Assembly (NCBI RefSeq): GCF_016463975.1
Contig: NZ_JAEMNX010000021.1
Span: forward strand, 1 to 64,000
DNA from: Marinomonas transparens
GTDB taxonomy: Bacteria > Pseudomonadota > Gammaproteobacteria > Pseudomonadales > Marinomonadaceae
Reading direction: 5' to 3'
Length of the DNA: 64,000 nt
Part shown: one piece after another, positions 36,640 through 46,088 of the stretch
Layout of the letters: the number at the start of each line of letters is the position of its first letter
Numbering within the stretch: the stretch's first letter is position 1
Position numbers and translations under genes: made by a program
The notes under the pieces: model-generated
The model's input: only the letters and a program-made list of their open reading frames with translations
Told to the model about the DNA's origin: nothing
Database searches by the model: none

Positions 36640-36667
36640 AAAGGCCTCACTTCAGTTGAGGCCTTTT
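36640..36667 (+). terminator. Terminator after purHD
   Basis: AAAGGCCTCA, loop CTTCAG, TTGAGGCCTTTTT: a stable stem with a T run, placed before the convergent gene that ends at 36711. Confidence 0.88.
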
Positions 36668-36710
36668 TACTTTTATGACGAAGGTCAGAGCCAAAGTCTT
36701 GAATGCAATA

Positions 36711-36962
36711 CTAGCCCTTAAGCTGCTGCTCTTTTTTATCTAACCAAGCTTTGAACAAACGCCCAAACTCCAATACCAGCAAACCAAAAATAACACCGGC
36801 CACCCAATCAAAGGATAATAAAAAACCTAATGCGGCTATCAGTCCATAGCCATATAGTAGGTTGGTGCGCAGCTTTGGATTTGCGCGTCTCGCCCACCAA
36901 GTAATGGCTAACAATAAGAGACTGAACCACACATAATACTCGACTAAAATTGTGTATAGCAT
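36711..36962 (-). CDS. Small two-to-three-helix membrane protein
   Basis: 83 residues, mostly hydrophobic, with helices near 3-20, 36-52 and 54-70 and a basic, Gln-rich tail. No family recognised. It stands between purD (convergent) and the sensor gene at 37022 (divergent). Confidence 0.55.
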   Translation of the reverse strand: MLYTILVEYYVWFSLLLLAITWWARRANPKLRTNLLYGYGLIAALGFLLSFDWVAGVIFGLLVLEFGRLFKAWLDKKEQQLKG

Positions 36963-37021
36963 TCGATACCCTATCTAGTTAATAATGATAGCCTCACTTC
37001 TAATGGGTTTGGGCTAGTGTT

Positions 37022-39325
37022 TTGTTTTATCGACTAATTTTACTTTTTTTATTAACGACTTCCAATCTCGCATGGAGCGCAGATCGTATTGCCATTATCG
37101 ATGATAGCAATAGTAGCTTTAATATTGGTCAAAGTGGCTTTTATCTTATTGATAACAAAAGCGAACTCTCATTTGATGCCGTCACTTCCGAAAAATATGC
37201 AAAACGCTTTCTTCCTATCAACAAGGATTTCTTACAGCTCGGAATAATACAAGGCAACATCTGGATACGTACCGAAATTGCGGTTAGAACCAGCCAAACT
37301 ATGCCTGTATTACTCGAAGTTAATTCTCCTAGGCTTCAGTATCTAGATGTTTACTTACCCACTCTGTATCAAGATCAAATTCAAGCAAAGCTAGGAGAAG
37401 CTAGACCCTATTCAAACAGATTGATTGAAAATCCAAACTTCTTATTCCCTCTACCAAGCAATGCCCCACCTGTATTCACCATTTACATTAGGCTATCTTC
37501 TTATTTCCCCATTAACGCGGAAATATCGATAAAAACATTTTCCCAGTTGAGTGTTGATTCACAAAAAAGTTTTGCACTGACAGGGCTATTAATAGGAACC
37601 TTATTTGTACTTTTCCTAAGCAACGTGTTCTTCTTCATCAGAACATCTCACCCTATGTACTTACTCTATGGTGTCGTGATCATCGGTATTATCATGCTCC
37701 ACCTTGCATTCCATGGCCGATTAGGACAATTTTTACCTAATGAACTTAATTTACAGGAACGAATCTACAACTTCACATCCCTTGCATGCACAGCAGCATT
37801 AGTGCTCTTTTCTAGACTCTACCTAAATTCAAAGCACTATTTTCCAAGATTCGATAAATTACTCATTGCTGTCGGCATAGCTGATATGTTGCTAGCATTC
37901 TTTTTCGCCTTAGCTCCTGACTTTTTCGACCCTCTATTTTTATCGAGCATCGCTTTTTTCTCTCTCATACTATTAACGATACTTGCCATCGCCGCCGCCA
38001 TTAAATCCATTCCTTTTTCTGGTTATTACCTCATGGCTCGACTGTCACTATTTACTGGCTATACAATCTGGCTAATGGTGAATTATGGCATTATTGCCAA
38101 TATGACTTGGTTACAATGGGGGCTAACAACAGCCATTCTGATAGAAGCTGTAACCCACTTCCTTGGTATGATCGCGCAAACAACACCGCCACGAAAAGGC
38201 TATCCAGAGACGATTAGTCATTACTCAAAAACCGAAAACATTGACCTACTCTCAGATCTATCAAGCCGTCTACGACGTCAAATCAATGTCATTAACGGTG
38301 GCTTATCCCATATCGAAAAAAACGCCCTGCCTCAGGACTCCGACCTACTACTAAAAAACAGCCTTGTTGCAACGAACAATTTAAAAAGTCTAACGGAACG
38401 AATCGATTACATTGGCAGCCTTAAAGACAGGCATGATATCGAACAAAAATTCCCTATTTTCTTAAATGATTTGATTGATAAAGCTTATGAAAATTTTCAA
38501 AGTCTGGACCAAGACAACACATTGATTGAACTGAATTTAAGTAAAACAGACCATGTTGAGATTCTACAAAATGCTGAGATCCTACAGCACCTTCTTCAAG
38601 TTATTATGCAAGAATTCAAACACTTTACCGATCAAGCACTAGCGATTGATATCAAACGACATGAACTATACCGAGACGGTCTTACCTATTTAGAAATCAA
38701 CTGTCAGCCACTGCCTTCTCGTATCCATATTAATGAGGAAAGCTTCGACCTTGGTCTAAGCTATATTTCCCTATTAATACGTCACTTAGACGGAAAAGCA
38801 GATCTTTTATCAAACCACCAGCTGCGTCGTTTTAATATTCAAATACCAATACGCTCCCATATACGCCATCTAAAAAATGACGCGATGCAGCAAAACCATT
38901 ACGAAATGATTGTGTTTGGACAAGAAGACCATGCTCTCCAACAAACGTTAAGTTTACTGCAAAACCGATCTAGTCGTATTGAGCATTTTACTAGCTTAGA
39001 TGCCCTATTGAACTACTTAGAAAACCCAGAAAAACGTAGCTTAGGGGCTATGATTTTGATCTTTGATAACGGCGGCCATATACCACACATCACTCAACAA
39101 AAAGTTCGCCCTCTAATGCAAGTAGAAGATCAGTGCTTACTGGTTACTGAAAATGTTAAAATGTCACGGGATTATGCTAGAACGCTTGGCTTCGATGAGT
39201 TACTTGCTAGTTCAGAGATTAACGATAAGTTGGAATCCCTTCTATCTATGCTGATTCGTAAAGGTGATCGCTTAAAGAGTACATCAACCTTGTCGCGGAT
39301 CAATCCTTTGCAGAAAGAACCTTGA
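37022..39325 (+). CDS. 7TMR-DISM sensor with degenerate histidine-kinase core, RetS-like
   Basis: 767 residues: signal peptide (1-20), a periplasmic 7TMR-DISMED2-like domain (about 25-165), seven membrane helices (about 185-385), then what should be a kinase. In the dimerisation helix the catalytic His position reads SSRLRRQINV, with no H-box. The ATPase-like part has no DxGxG and only a weak GLSYISLLIRHL, and the C-terminal receiver-like domain is divergent. It follows purD, where Pseudomonas carries retS, whose product works by binding GacS. Start is TTG 37022, the only in-frame start after the stop at 37001. I infer a non-catalytic signalling role. Confidence 0.75.
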   Translation: MFYRLILLFLLTTSNLAWSADRIAIIDDSNSSFNIGQSGFYLIDNKSELSFDAVTSEKYAKRFLPINKDFLQLGIIQGNIWIRTEIAVRTSQTMPVLLEVNSPRLQYLDVYLPTLYQDQIQAKLGEARPYSNRLIENPNFLFPLPSNAPPVFTIYIRLSSYFPINAEISIKTFSQLSVDSQKSFALTGLLIGTLFVLFLSNVFFFIRTSHPMYLLYGVVIIGIIMLHLAFHGRLGQFLPNELNLQERIYNFTSLACTAALVLFSRLYLNSKHYFPRFDKLLIAVGIADMLLAFFFALAPDFFDPLFLSSIAFFSLILLTILAIAAAIKSIPFSGYYLMARLSLFTGYTIWLMVNYGIIANMTWLQWGLTTAILIEAVTHFLGMIAQTTPPRKGYPETISHYSKTENIDLLSDLSSRLRRQINVINGGLSHIEKNALPQDSDLLLKNSLVATNNLKSLTERIDYIGSLKDRHDIEQKFPIFLNDLIDKAYENFQSLDQDNTLIELNLSKTDHVEILQNAEILQHLLQVIMQEFKHFTDQALAIDIKRHELYRDGLTYLEINCQPLPSRIHINEESFDLGLSYISLLIRHLDGKADLLSNHQLRRFNIQIPIRSHIRHLKNDAMQQNHYEMIVFGQEDHALQQTLSLLQNRSSRIEHFTSLDALLNYLENPEKRSLGAMILIFDNGGHIPHITQQKVRPLMQVEDQCLLVTENVKMSRDYARTLGFDELLASSEINDKLESLLSMLIRKGDRLKSTSTLSRINPLQKEP

Positions 39326-39368
39326 AGCACTTTATCAAACCTTGAATAATACTCAATAAGGAAGCCGT

Positions 39369-39710
39369 ATGGACTGTATATTTTGCAAACTGGTTAATGG
39401 TGATATTCCAGCTACCCTGTTATACGAAGATGATGATGTGATTGCCTTTGAAGATATTATGCCAGCTGCCCCCTCTCATTTTCTGGTGATCCCTAAGCGC
39501 CACATTAGCACCTTAAATGACCTCACGGATGAAGACGCACCAGTAGTCGGAAAACTACAAATAATCGCCGCTAAAGTAGCCAAGCAAAAAGGCATCAGTG
39601 AGGCAGGTTATCGAGTAGTCATGAACTGTAATGAAATGGGTGGTCAAACTGTCTACCATATCCACATGCACGTACTAGGCGGCCGCTCAATGACTTGGCC
39701 ACCAGGTTAA
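39369..39710 (+). CDS. HIT-family purine nucleoside phosphoramidase (HinT-like)
   Basis: 113 residues with the histidine triad HIHMHVLGG and the zinc-type N-terminus CIFCKLVNGDIP. It hydrolyses AMP-lysine and similar phosphoramidates in the family. Compact, with an AAGGAAG ribosome site; it heads the hint-coq7-pdxH run. Confidence 0.92.
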   Translation: MDCIFCKLVNGDIPATLLYEDDDVIAFEDIMPAAPSHFLVIPKRHISTLNDLTDEDAPVVGKLQIIAAKVAKQKGISEAGYRVVMNCNEMGGQTVYHIHMHVLGGRSMTWPPG

Positions 39711-39725
39711 ACCTAAGGAAACAAA

Positions 39726-40358
39726 GTGATCTCTTTTATTGATAAAGCCATACTACAACTTGATCGGGCCTTACAAACACTAGTGCCCCATGCCGCCCAA
39801 GCATCACGCCCTTCTCCTGCAGATTCACTTGCAGGAGCAGAGTTAGATCAAGCAGAGCGCCAACATGCCTCAGGCTTGATGAGAATCAACCATACTGGAG
39901 AAGTGTGCGCCCAAGCACTGTATGCAGGGCAGGCAAGCACAGCTAAACTCGAATCCGTTAGAGAAGAAATGGAACATGCCGCTCAAGAAGAGATCGACCA
40001 TTTAGTCTGGTGCGAACAACGCCTTTATGATTTGGGTAGTAAACCAAGCCTATTTAACCCTCTTTTTTATAGTGCATCTTTTATAATTGGTGCAGGCGCG
40101 GGCCTCATTAGCGATAAATTAAGTTTAGGCTTTGTGGCAGCAACAGAAGATCAGGTATGCGTACACCTTGAAAAACATATGATGGCTTTACCAATACAAG
40201 ATGAAAAGAGCAAAGCCGTCTTAACTCAAATGCATATTGACGAAGCTAAGCATAAACAAGCTGCCTTAAATTCAGGCGGTTATGTGTTTCCAAAACCCAT
40301 CATGTCAATCATGACTCAAGTATCTAAAGTCATGACCACAACCACTTACCGGATTTAA
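39726..40358 (+). CDS. coq7: Ubiquinone biosynthesis hydroxylase Coq7
   Basis: Hydroxylates 2-polyprenyl-3-methyl-6-methoxybenzoquinol, the penultimate step of ubiquinone synthesis, at the inner membrane. The 210-residue di-iron protein has the ligand motifs [18 protein letters not shown] and DEAKHKQAA. Start is GTG 39726 with TAAGGA upstream. Stops 2 bp before pdxH. Confidence 0.93.
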   Translation: MISFIDKAILQLDRALQTLVPHAAQASRPSPADSLAGAELDQAERQHASGLMRINHTGEVCAQALYAGQASTAKLESVREEMEHAAQEEIDHLVWCEQRLYDLGSKPSLFNPLFYSASFIIGAGAGLISDKLSLGFVAATEDQVCVHLEKHMMALPIQDEKSKAVLTQMHIDEAKHKQAALNSGGYVFPKPIMSIMTQVSKVMTTTTYRI

Positions 40359-40360
40359 TC

Positions 40361-41002
40361 ATGAACCGAGACCTTCACTCTATCCGCCGAGACTATCAAT
40401 TCGATGATCTTCTAGAAGACACTGCAGGACTAGACCCTTTAGCCTTGTTCGATACTTGGTTAGATAAAGCAATTGACTCTTGCCCCGATGATCCAACGGC
40501 TATGGTATTAAGCAGTGTCGATGCAGACGGTCAACCACACTCAAGAGTGGTGCTGTTAAAACAACGTAATGAGGCTGGCTTCTCCTTTTTCACTAATTAC
40601 GATAGCGAAAAAGGCCAACAACTCGCCCTCAATAATAAAGCCAGCATGACCTTCTTTTGGCCCGCCCTATCTCGTCAAATCCGTATCGAAGGCAGAATAG
40701 AAAAAGTCTCTCGAGAGGTATCAACAAGCTATTTCGCCAGTCGTCCAAGAGCCAGTCAATTAGCGGCACGAACTTCAAAGCAAAGCGCTGAAATAGCCAG
40801 TCGTGACGTTTTAAAAGAGGCATTCGAGCAACAAGAGCAGGCTTTTGTAGATCAAGAAGTCCCCTGCCCAGACAACTGGGGCGGTTACCTTCTCAAGCCA
40901 AATTTCATTGAATTTTGGCAAGGGAGGCCAAGCCGTTTACATGACAGACTTTGTTATACCCAAAAAGAACATAACTGGATTAGAACCCGTAAAGCCCCTT
41001 AA
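40361..41002 (+). CDS. pdxH: Pyridoxamine 5'-phosphate oxidase
   Basis: Oxidises pyridoxine or pyridoxamine phosphate to pyridoxal phosphate with FMN. 213 residues; N-terminal IRRDYQFDDLLED, FMN-binding SRVVLLKQRNEAG, and C-terminal PSRLHDRL with the final Arg-containing tail IRTRKAP. Follows coq7 with almost no gap. Confidence 0.95.
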   Translation: MNRDLHSIRRDYQFDDLLEDTAGLDPLALFDTWLDKAIDSCPDDPTAMVLSSVDADGQPHSRVVLLKQRNEAGFSFFTNYDSEKGQQLALNNKASMTFFWPALSRQIRIEGRIEKVSREVSTSYFASRPRASQLAARTSKQSAEIASRDVLKEAFEQQEQAFVDQEVPCPDNWGGYLLKPNFIEFWQGRPSRLHDRLCYTQKEHNWIRTRKAP

Positions 41003-41032
41003 GCATAGCTAAATAAAGTCTTATCGAGCCTA

Positions 41033-41060
41033 GTTGTTATGTAATAGGTTGCATAACAAC
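41033..41060. terminator. Hairpin downstream of pdxH
   Basis: GTTGTTATG (41033-41041) and CATAACAAC (41052-41060) form a perfect 9-bp stem. There is no T run, so termination is uncertain. Confidence 0.35.
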
Positions 41061-41169
41061 TGCGTAAGATCAGGCTAATTCTTTCGCTCTTGATGCGACG
41101 CTTCCTAACAAACCATAAATACCCCCTAAAACAACGCTAGCATAACCCCTTGTTAGCTTGAGCTCGAAA

Positions 41170-41949
41170 ATGAGTATCGGTATGATGGCCGAATATCCCT
41201 CTAATCATTCATTTCGAGCTCCAATGCCAATTATCGACAATGTCTCCACCAAAAAACGCAGTGCGTTCTTAGATGTTTATCGAGGCACTGCAGTTTTATT
41301 AATGATAGTGTTTCATTTTTGCTGGGATTTATTGAATTTTGGCTTTATGGACTACTCCATATACGACCCATTCTGGGTTGCATTTCGAAGCATCATTCTA
41401 ACGCTTTTTTTAAGTGCCGTGGGCTGGTCTGCCTATCTCACTCTCGGCAGCTCAAAAAAACGCGCTTGGTGGCAACGTGATGCAAAACTTTTTTTTTCCG
41501 CTGTGGCAATCTCATTAGCCACCTACTTAGCCATCCCCGAACAATGGATCTATTTCGGCATACTGCATTTTATTTTTATTGCCTCACTGCTTGTTAGACC
41601 ACTTGCCCACAAACCAATTTTATCGGCCTTAATTGGAGCCAGTATTCTAGTTATTTACCACACCAGCAGTTGGCTGCACTTCCCCCATGCCTTTACCACC
41701 ATCAGTCAATACATCCATTTACCACAACGTACTTTGGACATTCTGTTTCCTTTTCCTTGGGTTGGCGTTGTTTTGATTGGTCCATTACTGGGTTATCTAA
41801 ATTGGCATAAATGCCCCATTCCGAATCACTTTTTTATCAGAATAATGACCTTTATGGGGCGACATGCTTTACCTATCTACTTGATGCATCAAGTCTTTTT
41901 GTTTACTTTAGTGGCCTCTGTCAAAATGGTGCTAACACATTTCTCTTGA
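41170..41949 (+). CDS. DUF1624-type (heparan-alpha-glucosaminide acetyltransferase-like) membrane protein
   Basis: About 259 residues and six or seven membrane helices. The N-terminal motif RSAFLDVYRGTAVLLMIVFH is the family hallmark of DUF1624, related to acyltransferases that move acetyl groups across a membrane; the C-terminus has MGRHALPIYLMHQ, also seen in acyltransferase-3 proteins. Substrate unknown. The start is ATG 41170 or a nearby ATG (41182, 41185); no clear ribosome site decides. Confidence 0.75.
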   Translation: MSIGMMAEYPSNHSFRAPMPIIDNVSTKKRSAFLDVYRGTAVLLMIVFHFCWDLLNFGFMDYSIYDPFWVAFRSIILTLFLSAVGWSAYLTLGSSKKRAWWQRDAKLFFSAVAISLATYLAIPEQWIYFGILHFIFIASLLVRPLAHKPILSALIGASILVIYHTSSWLHFPHAFTTISQYIHLPQRTLDILFPFPWVGVVLIGPLLGYLNWHKCPIPNHFFIRIMTFMGRHALPIYLMHQVFLFTLVASVKMVLTHFS

Positions 41950-41974
41950 TCCATTTTTGAGCATGCCAACTTAT

Positions 41975-41996
41975 CGTTTTTTTACATAAAAAAACG
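41975..41996. terminator. AT-rich hairpin after the DUF1624 gene
   Basis: CGTTTTTTT and AAAAAAACG pair across ACAT. Weak stem, but well placed 25 bp past the stop. The rest of the 41950-42263 gap is the nrdA control region. Confidence 0.45.
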
Positions 41997-42154
41997 AATT
42001 AAAAATTCCTTAAATAGGCATTCTGAACTTGCCTATTGTCAAGCTTACGCTTCTTAAGGCGAACAAAGTAAGTAACCACTTAGATACCTACTCCGAGCCT
42101 ATTTTAGAGCGAAATTCAAGCCTTGATTTTCACCTAAATGCGCTCTATTGTTCG

Positions 42155-42221
42155 TTACATATTATCTGCCAACACACTATATGTAGTATGTTGATAGACA
42201 AACAAACACTAGATACAGTAA
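42155..42221 (+). promoter_or_regulatory. nrdA promoter region with two NrdR boxes
   Basis: ACACTATATGTAGTAT (42174-42189) and ACACTAGATACAGTAA (42206-42221) match the NrdR box consensus and start 32 bp apart, three helical turns, the spacing usual for NrdR pairs. A possible promoter, TTACAT (42155-42160) and TATATG (42178-42183) with 17-bp spacing, places box 1 on the -10. NrdR with (d)ATP should repress here. Confidence 0.75.
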
Positions 42222-42263
42222 AAACACCTCTTTTCTTACAAAGCACGGACGGGAACTTAAGGC

Positions 42264-44528
42264 ATGAGTACTCTCACAGTTACTAAGCGTAACGGTACGA
42301 CCGAAAACATCAATCTTGAAAAGATTCATAAAGTCATTACTTGGGCCGCTGAAGGTCTCGACAATGTCTCTGTTTCCCAAGTTGAGTTAAAAGCACAAAT
42401 TCAGTTTTTTGAAGGTATCCGAACTACCGACATACACGAGACCTTAATCAAATCTGCTGCTGATTTGATATCTGAAAACACACCAGATTACCAATACCTG
42501 TCTGCTCGTCTTGCCATCTTCCATTTACGCAAAAAAGCCTTTGGTGATTTTGAACCTCCTCACTTACATAAACATGTGCAAAACCTTGTTGAGCAGGGCC
42601 GTTATGATGAGCACTTGCTGAAAGATTATTCTGTTGAAGACTTTGACCAACTAAACAGCTTTATCGATCATTCCCGTGATATGAACTTCTCCTATGCGGC
42701 AGTAAAGCAGTTAGAAGGTAAATACTTGGTACAAAACCGAGTCACAGGTGAAATCTACGAAAGCCCTCAGTTTATTTATATCCTTGTTGCCGCTTGTTTG
42801 TTTGCCGGCTACGACAAAACCACCAGACTGGATCTTATCCGTCGTTTCTACGATGCGGCGTCTCAGTTCAAGCTGTCTTTGCCGACGCCTATCATGTCAG
42901 GTATCCGTACCCCAACACGCCAATTCAGTAGCTGTGTACTCATTGAATGTGGTGACTCTTTAGATTCGATTAACGCTACATCCAGCGCCATTGTTAAGTA
43001 TGTGAGTCAACGTGCGGGAATCGGCGTGAATGCAGGAGCGATTCGAGCTTTAGGCAGCCCAATTCGCGGCGGAGAAGCCTTCCACACTGGCTGCATTCCA
43101 TTCTACAAACACTTCCAAACAGCGGTAAAAAGTTGTTCTCAAGGTGGTGTCCGTGGTGGCGCTGCCACTGTTTTTTACCCAATATGGCACCTTGAAGTAG
43201 AAAGTCTGTTGGTACTTAAAAACAACCGTGGTGTTGAAGAAAACCGCGTTCGCCACCTAGATTACGGCGTACAATTTAACCGTTTGATGTATCAACGCTT
43301 GATTAAGGGCGGCAACATCACTCTCTTCAGCCCATCGGATGTTCCCGGCCTATACGATGCTTTCTTTGCCGACCAAGAAGAGTTTGATCGTTTATATACC
43401 TTGTATGAACAAGATGATTCTATTCGTAAGCAAACCATTAAAGCCTCCGAGCTTTTCACTTTGTTTGCTTCTGAACGCGCTAGCACAGGCCGCATCTACC
43501 TACAAAACGTCGATCACTGTAATACTCACAGTCCGTTTGACCCTGCGGTAGCCCCTGTCAAACAAAGCAACCTGTGCCTAGAGATTGCGCTTCCTACTAA
43601 GCCGTTAAACCGTGTTGACGATCCAGAAGGAGAAATCGCCCTTTGCACCCTGTCTGCCTTTAACCTTGGTGCTCTTGAAAGCCTAGATGAACTAGAAGAG
43701 TTATCCGAGCTAGTCGTTCGCGCCCTAGATGCTTTGCTAGATTATCAAAATTACCCAATTCCAGCCGCACAACGCGCAACAGAAATGCGTCGTACTCTAG
43801 GAGTCGGAGTAATCAACTACGCTTATTACCTAGCGAAGAATGGCGTGAAATACTCTGATGGTAGTGCTAACGCACTCACTCATAAAACCTTTGAAGCCAT
43901 TCAATACTACTTATTGAAAGCCTCTAATAAACTGTCTAAAGAACTTGGACCTTGCTTGGCTTTCAATGAGACAACCTATTCAAAAGGCATCTTACCCATC
44001 GACTCTTATAAGAGCGAAATCGACAGTATAGTGTCTAATGAACTCTTCTTGGATTGGGAAACCCTACGTAGTGACATCGTTGAGCATGGCTTACGTAACT
44101 CAACGCTCACGGCCTTGATGCCATCTGAAACGTCCTCTCAGATTAGCAACGCAACTAACGGCATTGAACCTCCACGTGGTTTTGTTTCTGTTAAGGCCAG
44201 TAAAGACGGTATTTTAAAGCAAGTTGTGCCAGAGTTTGAACGTCTAAAAGACAACTACGAGCTACTTTGGACCATTCCATCTAATGATGGCTATCTACAG
44301 CTAGTCGGTATCATGCAAAAGTTTGTCGACCAAGCAATCTCTGCCAACACCAACTACGATCCACAAAAATTCGAATCACAAAAAGTCCCAATGAAAATTA
44401 TTCTGAAGGATTTGCTAACGGCTTATAAGTTAGGTGTCAAAACACTTTACTACCACAACACCCGCGATGGTGCTGATGATAAGCAAGAAGACATGGACGA
44501 TTGTGCTGGCGGCGCTTGTAAAATATAG
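42264..44528 (+). CDS. nrdA: Ribonucleoside-diphosphate reductase class Ia, alpha subunit
   Basis: Makes deoxyribonucleotides. 754 residues: ATP-cone (VTKRNGTTENINLEKIHKV, about 5-23), the ten-stranded barrel with the active-site cysteines in SSCVLIECG and ALCTLSAFNLG and the SNLCLEI radical motif, and the swinging C-terminal cysteines in CAGGACKI. The intact cone implies dATP inhibition. First gene of nrdA-nrdB-ferredoxin. Confidence 0.97.
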   Translation: MSTLTVTKRNGTTENINLEKIHKVITWAAEGLDNVSVSQVELKAQIQFFEGIRTTDIHETLIKSAADLISENTPDYQYLSARLAIFHLRKKAFGDFEPPHLHKHVQNLVEQGRYDEHLLKDYSVEDFDQLNSFIDHSRDMNFSYAAVKQLEGKYLVQNRVTGEIYESPQFIYILVAACLFAGYDKTTRLDLIRRFYDAASQFKLSLPTPIMSGIRTPTRQFSSCVLIECGDSLDSINATSSAIVKYVSQRAGIGVNAGAIRALGSPIRGGEAFHTGCIPFYKHFQTAVKSCSQGGVRGGAATVFYPIWHLEVESLLVLKNNRGVEENRVRHLDYGVQFNRLMYQRLIKGGNITLFSPSDVPGLYDAFFADQEEFDRLYTLYEQDDSIRKQTIKASELFTLFASERASTGRIYLQNVDHCNTHSPFDPAVAPVKQSNLCLEIALPTKPLNRVDDPEGEIALCTLSAFNLGALESLDELEELSELVVRALDALLDYQNYPIPAAQRATEMRRTLGVGVINYAYYLAKNGVKYSDGSANALTHKTFEAIQYYLLKASNKLSKELGPCLAFNETTYSKGILPIDSYKSEIDSIVSNELFLDWETLRSDIVEHGLRNSTLTALMPSETSSQISNATNGIEPPRGFVSVKASKDGILKQVVPEFERLKDNYELLWTIPSNDGYLQLVGIMQKFVDQAISANTNYDPQKFESQKVPMKIILKDLLTAYKLGVKTLYYHNTRDGADDKQEDMDDCAGGACKI

Positions 44529-44548
44529 CCAGCGGGTTATTTAAATAA

Positions 44549-44578
44549 AGCAAAGCCTCCTTCAAATGAGGCTTTGCT
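44549..44578 (+). promoter_or_regulatory. Intercistronic hairpin between nrdA and nrdB
   Basis: AGCAAAGCCTC (44549-44559) and GAGGCTTTGCT (44568-44578) form a perfect 11-bp stem. It lacks a T tract and the genes continue in the same direction, so it may stabilise the nrdA message or reduce read-through. Confidence 0.5.
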
Positions 44579-44665
44579 ACGTTTAACCCTCTATTGAAAA
44601 ACGATTAATACCTAAGACCTTCTCCCAAGAAGAATCTCTTACGCTTTTGAGGAATATCCTGAGAA

Positions 44666-45799
44666 ATGAGTTACTCGACTTTTAACCGAAAACACTTCGA
44701 TAGTACAAAAGAACCTATGTTCTTTGGTGAAAACGTCAACGTTGCTCGCTATGATCAGCAAAAGCACCCCATCTTTGAAAAACTGATCGAAAAACAATTG
44801 TCTTTTTTCTGGCGACCAGAAGAAGTTGACCTATCAACAGATCGTAAAGACTTCCAAAGATTAGAAGAACATGAACAACACATATTCTTAAGCAACCTAA
44901 AATACCAAACCCTACTAGACAGTGTGCAAGGCCGCTCACCAAACGTCGCCCTACTGCCTATTGTCTCTTTGCCTGAACTAGAGACCTGGATAGAAACCTG
45001 GTCTTTCAGCGAAACCATTCATAGTCGCTCTTATACTCATATTATTCGTAACATCGTCAACGACCCAACGGTCATTTTTGACGATATCGTCACCAACAAA
45101 GAAATTACCAAGCGGGCGGACAGTGTCTCTAAGTACTATGACCAACTGATTGAAATGGTCAATATTTACAACACTATGGGATTGGGCACTTTCAACATTC
45201 CAGGTAAAGGCGATATTGAAATTTCAATGAAAGCATTGAAAAAAGCCCTCTACCTCACAGTCGCTTCAGTCAATGTTTTAGAGGCCGTACGTTTTTACGT
45301 CAGTTTTGCTTGTAGTTTCGGTTTTGCAGAACGCACACTAATGGAAGGCAACGCCAAGATCATCAAACTGATTGCCCGTGATGAAGCCCTACACCTTACT
45401 GGCACTCAACATATGCTAAATCTAATGGCATCCGGCAAGGATGACCCTGAAATGGCTACGATTGCAGCAGAATGCAAAGAAAATATGCGTAACATCTTTA
45501 TTGAAGCAGCCCAACAAGAGAAAGAATGGGCAACCTATCTGTTCAAAGATGGCTCAATGATAGGGCTAAACGCCGAAATCTTAGGTCAATATGTCGAATA
45601 TATTACTAACGTACGTATGCAAGCCGTTGGGCTTGATACCCACTTCGAGACGAAACATAACCCAATTCCTTGGATTAATGCTTGGTTAGTCAGCGATAAC
45701 GTACAGGTAGCGCCTCAAGAAGCCGAAATCAGTTCTTATCTAGTTGGACAAACTGATAATAGCTTGGATGACTCTGACTTTGATGACTTCGACCTCTAA
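44666..45799 (+). CDS. nrdB: Ribonucleoside-diphosphate reductase class Ia, beta subunit
   Basis: Houses the di-iron tyrosyl radical for NrdA. 377 residues with the iron ligand and radical segment [11 protein letters not shown], the ligands in [15 protein letters not shown], and a C-terminal acidic tail ending DDFDL that docks on NrdA. Start ATG 44666 follows CCTGAGAA. The ferredoxin gene begins within its last 17 bp. Confidence 0.97.
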   Translation: MSYSTFNRKHFDSTKEPMFFGENVNVARYDQQKHPIFEKLIEKQLSFFWRPEEVDLSTDRKDFQRLEEHEQHIFLSNLKYQTLLDSVQGRSPNVALLPIVSLPELETWIETWSFSETIHSRSYTHIIRNIVNDPTVIFDDIVTNKEITKRADSVSKYYDQLIEMVNIYNTMGLGTFNIPGKGDIEISMKALKKALYLTVASVNVLEAVRFYVSFACSFGFAERTLMEGNAKIIKLIARDEALHLTGTQHMLNLMASGKDDPEMATIAAECKENMRNIFIEAAQQEKEWATYLFKDGSMIGLNAEILGQYVEYITNVRMQAVGLDTHFETKHNPIPWINAWLVSDNVQVAPQEAEISSYLVGQTDNSLDDSDFDDFDL

Positions 45800-46082
45800 A
45801 CAGACCTCGCTGCAACGATCAGAGAAGGTTCATCGGGTACTGCTAGGTAAACAGCAAATCCTAGTGACTGAAGATGAACCCTTATTGGCTCAACTTGAGC
45901 GAGCTGGCATTCATGTTGAGTACCAGTGCCGTGAAGGCTACTGCTCTTCTTGCTCCATAAAATTATTATGGGGCCATGTGAGCTACCCTTCTGAACCTCT
46001 CGCGTGGGTACAAAGCGGTTACCTACTCGCCTGCTGCGCTATCGTAAAAAGCGACATTGAGATTGCCTTTTTTGCCAACTAA
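45783..46082 (+). CDS. YfaE-like 2Fe-2S ferredoxin
   Basis: About 99 residues. The plant-type cluster motif CREGYCSSC plus a later Cys in LLACCA bind [2Fe-2S]. In enterobacteria the equivalent YfaE, also next to nrdB, regenerates the NrdB cofactor. I start it at ATG 45783, which overlaps nrdB by 17 bp and implies coupled translation; a longer frame from 45744 is less likely. Confidence 0.87.
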   Translation: MTSTSKQTSLQRSEKVHRVLLGKQQILVTEDEPLLAQLERAGIHVEYQCREGYCSSCSIKLLWGHVSYPSEPLAWVQSGYLLACCAIVKSDIEIAFFAN

Positions 46083-46088
46083 CGGTTG

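Noticed and set aside
42029..42286. 85-codon plus-strand frame upstream of nrdA
   Set aside because: It covers the NrdR boxes and promoter and overlaps the nrdA start.
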